A stretch of 64,000 nt of DNA. Origin: JANOBD01 sp031411495. GTDB taxonomy: Bacteria; Planctomycetota; Phycisphaerae; Tepidisphaerales; Tepidisphaeraceae. The notes beneath the pieces were generated by a model, which had not been told where the DNA came from, did no database searches, and was given only the letters and a program-made list of their open reading frames with translations. The first letter of the stretch is position 1. Every line of letters begins with the position of its first letter. Where the stretch lies: contig JANOBD010000019.1 of the NCBI GenBank assembly GCA_031411495.1, positions 1 through 64,000 of the forward strand, written 5' to 3'. Made by a program: the position numbers and the translations under genes. Below are positions 59,490 to 64,000 of the stretch, one piece after another.

Positions 59490-61067
59490 TCAGGCCGGCG
59501 CCGCGTGCGCAGTAGGTGGTGCCTGCGCAGGGACTTGCAGCGGGACACCCGCAGGTCGAGTGGCGGGTGTGGCATTCTGACTCATCCCTGCGGCTTCGAG
59601 GAGCCGACGCCCCTGTCCCGGGCCCAGAAGCCAGATCGATTCGCCGCCGCTGAGTCCTTCGGTGATCTGCACGTGCGTTTCGTTGGATTCGCCGATCTTG
59701 ACCGGCACCGGCCGGGCGCCGTTCTTTTCGCCGATGAAAACGAAAGCTTGGTTCCCATCGGTATAGAGCGCCGCCGCTGGCACGGCAACGACGTCCTTCA
59801 GCGTGCGCAGCGACAGCTTGATCTGCGCCTTCATGCCCGGCTTGAGTCCGGCGGGCGTCTCGTCGAGTTCGATGTCGACCGGATAGTTCTTCTTGTCCGG
59901 GTCCCACCACATCTGCTGATTATCCGGCAAGACGCTCACGCGCTTCACCTTGCCCCCGATCGGCGCGGCGAGCCCGGCGACGGTGATCTGCGCGCGGTAG
60001 GCCTTCGCTTCGGCGTCCTCGAGCTTGAAAACGTTTGCCTCACCCACCGGAAGCTTGGCCTTCATCGTCGTCGTGTCGGGGATGCGGACGATCAACTGCT
60101 GTTCGAAGACACGTGAGCCGGGGCCGATAGGCTGTTCGCGCATGAAGCGTTCGACGCTCGATCCGTACACCACGATGCCGTCGATGGGCGCCTTGATCGT
60201 CGCCGCGTCGAGTTGCTTCTGCCAGTGCTCGAGTTGCGAGCGGTTGATCTCCAGCAGTCCCGTCTTGGTGGTGAGATCCGCATGCTTCTGCGCCATCTGC
60301 GACGCGTTCTCGCCCTTGACCCGCTCGAGTTTGTTCTTGGCCTGCGAGAGCTTGTCCTGGTTCTGGGCGACCTCTTTTTCGTGCGTGAATTCGGTCAGCA
60401 CGCGCAAATCGGTGTTCTTTTTGTCGAGGAGATTTTCCTTCTCGGCCAGTTCCTGCTCGTCTTTGTCGATGTCGGCCGCCGTCGCGAAGCCGCGAACGTG
60501 AAGCGCCCGCGTCTCCAGCAGTTCCTGCTGCTTCCGTGCGAGCGCGCGCTTGGCGATTTCGACATCCTTTGTCGCCTCGGCGAGCTTCTGCGGGAATGTG
60601 CCCTCGGTGTATTCGCGCAGGCTCAACTCGGCCAGTCGGAGTTCGACTTGTGCGGATTCGAAGTCGGCGGAGTTCTTGGACTCCTGGATCGTCACCTGTT
60701 CCGTTGCCCAGGTGACGTCGGACTCGCACTTTTTCGTTTCCAGCAGGACCCGCTGGAGCTCTTTGTTGATCTGCGAGGTGTCGAGTTCGCAGATCACGTC
60801 GCCGGCTTTCACCGTCGTCCCTTCGTTCACAATCGTTCGGATGGTGTTCTGGCCCTCGCACGGGCAGACGAGGTCCTTGTTCTGGACGGATTCAATGCTG
60901 CCTTCGCCGGCGATGGTGATAGGCATGGTGATGCGCCGCACCGTGAATATGCCGTTGGCGTTTTCGCCGACGGCGACGCCCGCCTTGAGCTTCCAGGCCG
61001 ACAGACCGATGGCACACCCGAGCAAGAAGAGCACGACCACAACGATGAGTCCCCGTAGTCCGAGCAT
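59490..61067 (-). CDS. HlyD/RND-type efflux periplasmic adaptor, paralogue
   Basis: 525 residues from the ATG at 61067 (GGGAGG 6 bases upstream); the reading from 61139 lacks an SD. It has an N-terminal helix (GLRGLIVVVVLFLLGCAIGLSAW), a lipoyl half (LVCPCEGQNTIRTIVNEGTTVKAGDVICELDTS), a coiled coil, then ATIKAPIDGIVVYGSS and barrel domains (MKAKLPVGEANVFKLED), and a short Pro/Ala-rich tail. It shares blocks with the next gene, e.g. xxYxEGTFPQ, G(F)xTAADxxKxE and ALYTDGNQAFVFI. A TolC-like gene is divergent, and no pump subunit is adjacent. Confidence 0.9.
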   Translation of the reverse strand: MLGLRGLIVVVVLFLLGCAIGLSAWKLKAGVAVGENANGIFTVRRITMPITIAGEGSIESVQNKDLVCPCEGQNTIRTIVNEGTTVKAGDVICELDTSQINKELQRVLLETKKCESDVTWATEQVTIQESKNSADFESAQVELRLAELSLREYTEGTFPQKLAEATKDVEIAKRALARKQQELLETRALHVRGFATAADIDKDEQELAEKENLLDKKNTDLRVLTEFTHEKEVAQNQDKLSQAKNKLERVKGENASQMAQKHADLTTKTGLLEINRSQLEHWQKQLDAATIKAPIDGIVVYGSSVERFMREQPIGPGSRVFEQQLIVRIPDTTTMKAKLPVGEANVFKLEDAEAKAYRAQITVAGLAAPIGGKVKRVSVLPDNQQMWWDPDKKNYPVDIELDETPAGLKPGMKAQIKLSLRTLKDVVAVPAAALYTDGNQAFVFIGEKNGARPVPVKIGESNETHVQITEGLSGGESIWLLGPGQGRRLLEAAGMSQNATPATRPAGVPLQVPAQAPPTAHAAPA

Positions 61068-61209
61068 GCCGAGCCTCCCAATTACTTTTCGGAACGGACA
61101 TTCTGCCAGCAAGCAGGCCATCAGGATAGCGCAATTCAACGCATTCTCGCGGGTTGGTTAGATAAACGGCGCAATTCGATCCCGGGGGCGATGAATTTCA
61201 TTTCAGAGC

Positions 61210-61233
61210 GTCACGGAGCGACGGAGCGAAGAA
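61210..61233. repeat. Short octamer tandem repeat between the adaptor and TolC genes
   Basis: Three 8-base units GTCACGGA, GCGACGGA and GCGAAGAA lie in the 208-base divergent gap. They recall the CACGAAG-type units at 4025 and 27985, but there is no matching inverted arm here. Confidence 0.5.
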
Positions 61234-61275
61234 GACACTGGTGGGAAATCTCGTTCGCCATTAGAGTCTCGCCCC

Positions 61276-63099
61276 GTGAACCGACCGAATCGAGGATGGA
61301 TGCTTGTGGCGCTCGCCTGCGCGGGTTGCACGCCGGGCTTTTTACAGCGCGGCGCCGATCGCCAGGTACAGGAGCTGATCCGCCAGGAGCAGCAGAAGAC
61401 GATCGGCTATACGCCGAGCGTTTCGGTTCCCGTCACCGGCTCGAGCGAACCGTCGCGCAAAAGCTACGCGCGCCTCCCGACCACCGAGTTGCCCGGCTTG
61501 CTCAGCGATGTGGTCTACACCGCGCGTCCGCCCGAACGGCCCCGAACTCTGGGACCGGCGGCCGATACCGAGCCGGCGACCGAATCGCCCGTTCAGAGCC
61601 TTTCGGCGATCCAGCGCGTCCGCTCGCTCGCGCGCGAGCCGCTCCTCCAGGGTCCGCCGGCGACCATCGCCACCGCGAGCCGATTCAGCCTCTTCGATTC
61701 GATCGGCTATGCCGTCGAGCACTCGCGCGCCTATCAGACGCAGATGGAATCGCTCTACCTGACCGCGCTCGATGTGACGCTCGAGCGACACCTCTTCGAG
61801 CCCAGGCCGTTTGCGAGCATCGGCGCGGCTTACAGCGGCGGGCAGGCGTCGGTCGATTATCGCTCGGCGCTCACCGTCACCGGCGAGGCCGGCGTTCGGC
61901 AGAAGCTCCCGCTGGGCGGCGAGATCGTCGCGTCCGGGCTCGTGCGCTTCATCGACGCGCTCAACACCAACACCGCCGACGGCGAAAATGCCGAACTCGC
62001 GCTGCGCGGCAGCATCCCGCTCCTGCGCGGGGCCGGACTGGTCAACCTTGAATCGCTGATCCAGTCCGAGCGCGACGTGATTTACTCGGTTCGAAGTTTT
62101 GAATCCTATCGCCGCAACTTTGCCATCACCGTCGCGACGAACTATTTCCGCCTCATCACCAGCCAGCAGTCGATCCGCAACCGCTACGTGAGATACGTCA
62201 GCAACGTCGAACTCACGAACCGGACCGAAGCGCTCTTCCGCGCCGGCCGAATCACCGCGCTCGAAGTGCAGCGCGCCCAGCAGGAATTGCTGCAGAGCGA
62301 GGACGATGTCAACAGCGCGCTTCGCGACTACGAGGACAACCTCGACGATTTCAAACTCGTCCTCGGGATGCCGGTCACCGATGCGCTGGAAATCGTTCCC
62401 GTCCAGGTGGATGTGCCCGTTCCCCAACTCGATTACGACACGTCGGCAAGCCGCGCGAAAATGTATCGGCTGGATCTGCAGACGACGCGCGACCGGGTCG
62501 ACGATGCGTTTCGTCGCGTTTCAAACTCGAAAAACAACCTGCTCCCCGACCTCACCTTGTCCCTGGGGAGCGCGGTCGGGAACAAGACGGATGACCCGGC
62601 GAACCGGATTGACGCCAGCACACTCACCTATGATGGCTCGCTGCAACTCGATCTGCCGCTGGATCGCGTCGCGGAACGCAACCGCTACCGCGCGTCGCTC
62701 ATCGGCCTGGAGGCTGCCAAGCGGGAGGTGATCCAGTCCGAAGACCAGGTCGTGTCGGATGTGCGGTCCTCGATCCGCGGGATCCGTTCGGCGATCACCT
62801 CGGTCGAACTTCAGCGCAAGGGTATCGAGATCGCCGATCGTCGGCTCGAGTTCGCCAACGAATCGCTCCTGCTGGGCCGAACCAGCGACTCGCGAAACGT
62901 CGTCGAAGCCCAGAACTCGCTGCTCCAGGCCCAAGACCGCTACGCACAGGCACGCGCGAATCTGCAGGTCGCGATCCTCTCCTACCTTCGCGACACCGGC
63001 GTGCTGCGCCTCGACCCGTCCAGCGGCGAACTTGGCATTGCGATGCAATACGACAAGCAGTCGCGCACACGCCCGCCCACAACGCAGGCGTCTCACTGA
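61276..63099 (+). CDS. TolC-family outer membrane efflux protein, predicted lipoprotein
   Basis: 607 residues from the GTG at 61276. A signal sequence ends in a lipobox (ALACAGC). After a ~100-residue variable region come two outer membrane efflux protein (OEP) repeats: FDSIGYAVEHSRAYQTQMESLYLTALDVTLERHLFEPRPFASIGAAYSGG, ELALRGSIPLLRGAGL, YFRLITSQQSIRNR and RITALEVQRAQQELLQSEDDV in the first, and YDGSLQLDLPLDRVAERNRYRASLIGLEAAKR with VVEAQNSLLQAQDRYAQARANLQVAILSYLRDTG in the second. It forms the outer-membrane channel of a tripartite exporter with the divergent adaptors. It overlaps the next gene by 7 bases. Confidence 0.9.
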   Translation: MNRPNRGWMLVALACAGCTPGFLQRGADRQVQELIRQEQQKTIGYTPSVSVPVTGSSEPSRKSYARLPTTELPGLLSDVVYTARPPERPRTLGPAADTEPATESPVQSLSAIQRVRSLAREPLLQGPPATIATASRFSLFDSIGYAVEHSRAYQTQMESLYLTALDVTLERHLFEPRPFASIGAAYSGGQASVDYRSALTVTGEAGVRQKLPLGGEIVASGLVRFIDALNTNTADGENAELALRGSIPLLRGAGLVNLESLIQSERDVIYSVRSFESYRRNFAITVATNYFRLITSQQSIRNRYVRYVSNVELTNRTEALFRAGRITALEVQRAQQELLQSEDDVNSALRDYEDNLDDFKLVLGMPVTDALEIVPVQVDVPVPQLDYDTSASRAKMYRLDLQTTRDRVDDAFRRVSNSKNNLLPDLTLSLGSAVGNKTDDPANRIDASTLTYDGSLQLDLPLDRVAERNRYRASLIGLEAAKREVIQSEDQVVSDVRSSIRGIRSAITSVELQRKGIEIADRRLEFANESLLLGRTSDSRNVVEAQNSLLQAQDRYAQARANLQVAILSYLRDTGVLRLDPSSGELGIAMQYDKQSRTRPPTTQASH

Positions 63100-64000
63100 T
63101 CGTCGCCGGAATTGTCATCACCCGGCTGCGTGGCCGCGTTGCGGTCAAACCACGGGTCGTCCCGGTTCGGCGGTTTCCACGGGGCCGGCCTCGGTACGCC
63201 AGGCGTGTCGATCCAACCCGTATTCGCGGAACGATACGGGTTCGCATCGTCCGTCGTCCAGTCCTGGACCCACAGGTGGATTGCGACGAGCTGGTCTACG
63301 CTCGGCACGTTCTTCTCCTTGTCGATGCGGATGAGAGAAACGCGATCCTTCATGATCAGGTGCCCGAGTTGCGTGATGTGGCCGAACTCGACATCGACCT
63401 TGCCGGAATAGAGCACTTCCTGCGGCGTGTCCATGAGCGCGGGGAACTTGCTGCGCTCCACGATCACCCACTCCGCATCTTCAAAATCCTTGCGCGTGAG
63501 ATAGCTCCCCTGGTGACGGCCCATAAGCGTGAGGATCGGGTGCTTGGAGCGGATGATGCAGACGACCTTGTCGTCGCCGACGATCTTCTTCGCTTCATTG
63601 GCAAAGCGCGTCGCGTAGAGACTCGGGTTGGTACTGCCGGGCTGGCCGGTGGTCTTGTAGTTGTTCTGGAGCAACTGGAAGCCCCAGAAGATCGTTCCGG
63701 CGGCGATGATCGGGAGTTCGAGCCGCAGGCGAGGAAAGGTCGCCACCCACACCGAAGCGACAATCGCCGCGCCGGCGAACAGCCCGATGAACGTGATCGC
63801 CGGCGACGTCTTGAAGAATCCCCAATGCGTGTTGGAACTGACTTCGAATGCGAGAAACAACGCCGTCAGGCTCATCGAGATCGGCACCAGGATCAACGGG
63901 CGCTGCTTCTGCAGGAGGCGGACGCCGGCGACGATCAGGAGATAGGCGCCGGCTACGAGCGCCAGGTGTGTCGGCGTGATGAACTTTCTTTCCCACAACA
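63093..64000 (-). CDS. Membrane protein, C-terminal part (5' end beyond window)
   Basis: About 302 codons run from the right edge to a stop at 63093. Four hydrophobic helices (LALVAGAYLLIVAGVRLL, LILVPISMSLTALFLAFEV, ITFIGLFAGAAIVASVWVA, LPIIAAGTIFWGFQLL) precede a soluble domain (KIVGDDKVVCIIRSKHPILTLMGRHQGSYLTRKDFEDAEWVIVERSK). The layout, with many helices and then an extracytoplasmic alpha/beta domain, resembles the GT39-like protein at 31363-33777. The true start is probably upstream of the window. Confidence 0.65.
   Translation of the reverse strand, partial: LWERKFITPTHLALVAGAYLLIVAGVRLLQKQRPLILVPISMSLTALFLAFEVSSNTHWGFFKTSPAITFIGLFAGAAIVASVWVATFPRLRLELPIIAAGTIFWGFQLLQNNYKTTGQPGSTNPSLYATRFANEAKKIVGDDKVVCIIRSKHPILTLMGRHQGSYLTRKDFEDAEWVIVERSKFPALMDTPQEVLYSGKVDVEFGHITQLGHLIMKDRVSLIRIDKEKNVPSVDQLVAIHLWVQDWTTDDANPYRSANTGWIDTPGVPRPAPWKPPNRDDPWFDRNAATQPGDDNSGDDQ

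Noticed and set aside
1..64000. tRNA, rRNA, CRISPR array, prophage or complete insertion sequence
   Set aside because: No cloverleaf with a GGTTCRA arm, no spaced direct-repeat array, no transposase or integrase frame and no phage module was found on reading both strands; the repeats present are short intergenic elements.

Overview
The window is about 64 kb of GC-rich, densely coding bacterial DNA carrying genes on both strands. Several traits point to the phylum Planctomycetota, probably the class Phycisphaerae. These are a PEP-CTERM protein ending in an arginine-rich tail, a type II pseudopilin with a GFTLIE cleavage site, a sugar phosphate isomerase next to a ThuA-domain protein, secreted GH43, CE15 and CE7 carbohydrate enzymes, entericidin-like lipoproteins, and lone housekeeping genes scattered among hypotheticals. 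This placement is an inference; no rRNA gene is present to confirm it. I found no tRNA, rRNA, CRISPR array, prophage or complete insertion sequence.

Layout. 1-3.6 kb: the tail of an unknown gene, a small conserved protein, an EboB-like TatD hydrolase, a coiled-coil exported protein and a GH43-type glycosidase. 3.6-8.7 kb: a MazG-like pyrophosphohydrolase, a cmk-plsC operon, ThuA plus sugar isomerase, three small lipoproteins (two entericidin-like) and a cupredoxin. 8.7-20 kb: ligA, rnpA, trxB, an M50 protease, an isopropylmalate dehydrogenase-like enzyme, DUF1810, an acyl-carrier/SUMF1 fusion, a beta-helix/PA14 protein split by an in-frame TAG, miaA and hsp20. 20-31 kb: a promoter, short leader and strong terminator ahead of a pyrK-like gene, a pseudopilin, a nuclease/phosphatase-fold lipoprotein, mutS, ndk, rsgA and gpsA. 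31-43 kb: a GT39-like membrane protein, lysA, a PEP-CTERM protein, and a polysaccharide cluster of CE15 esterase, large glycosidase-like protein and CE7 esterase. 43-52 kb: an envelope glycan operon (membrane protein, GT2, ChbG-type deacetylase), a PLP enzyme, an AlkA-like glycosylase and small membrane proteins. 52-64 kb: a HEAT-repeat protein with a SurA-like lipoprotein, a TPR protein, an isolated atpC, two HlyD-type efflux adaptors divergent from a TolC-like protein, and a truncated membrane protein.

The most interesting non-coding signal is a set of intergenic short-unit repeats: degenerate 7- or 8-base tandem units, three of the loci folding back into long inverted repeats. There is also a 52-bp dispersed repeat in two copies whose differences look codon-like. 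Other points worth a second look are the ACP-SUMF1 fusion, the amber-split beta-helix protein, a cupredoxin with Arg in place of a copper-ligand His, a promoter-leader-terminator unit ahead of pyrK, and a promoter-SD-15-codon unit upstream of rsgA.
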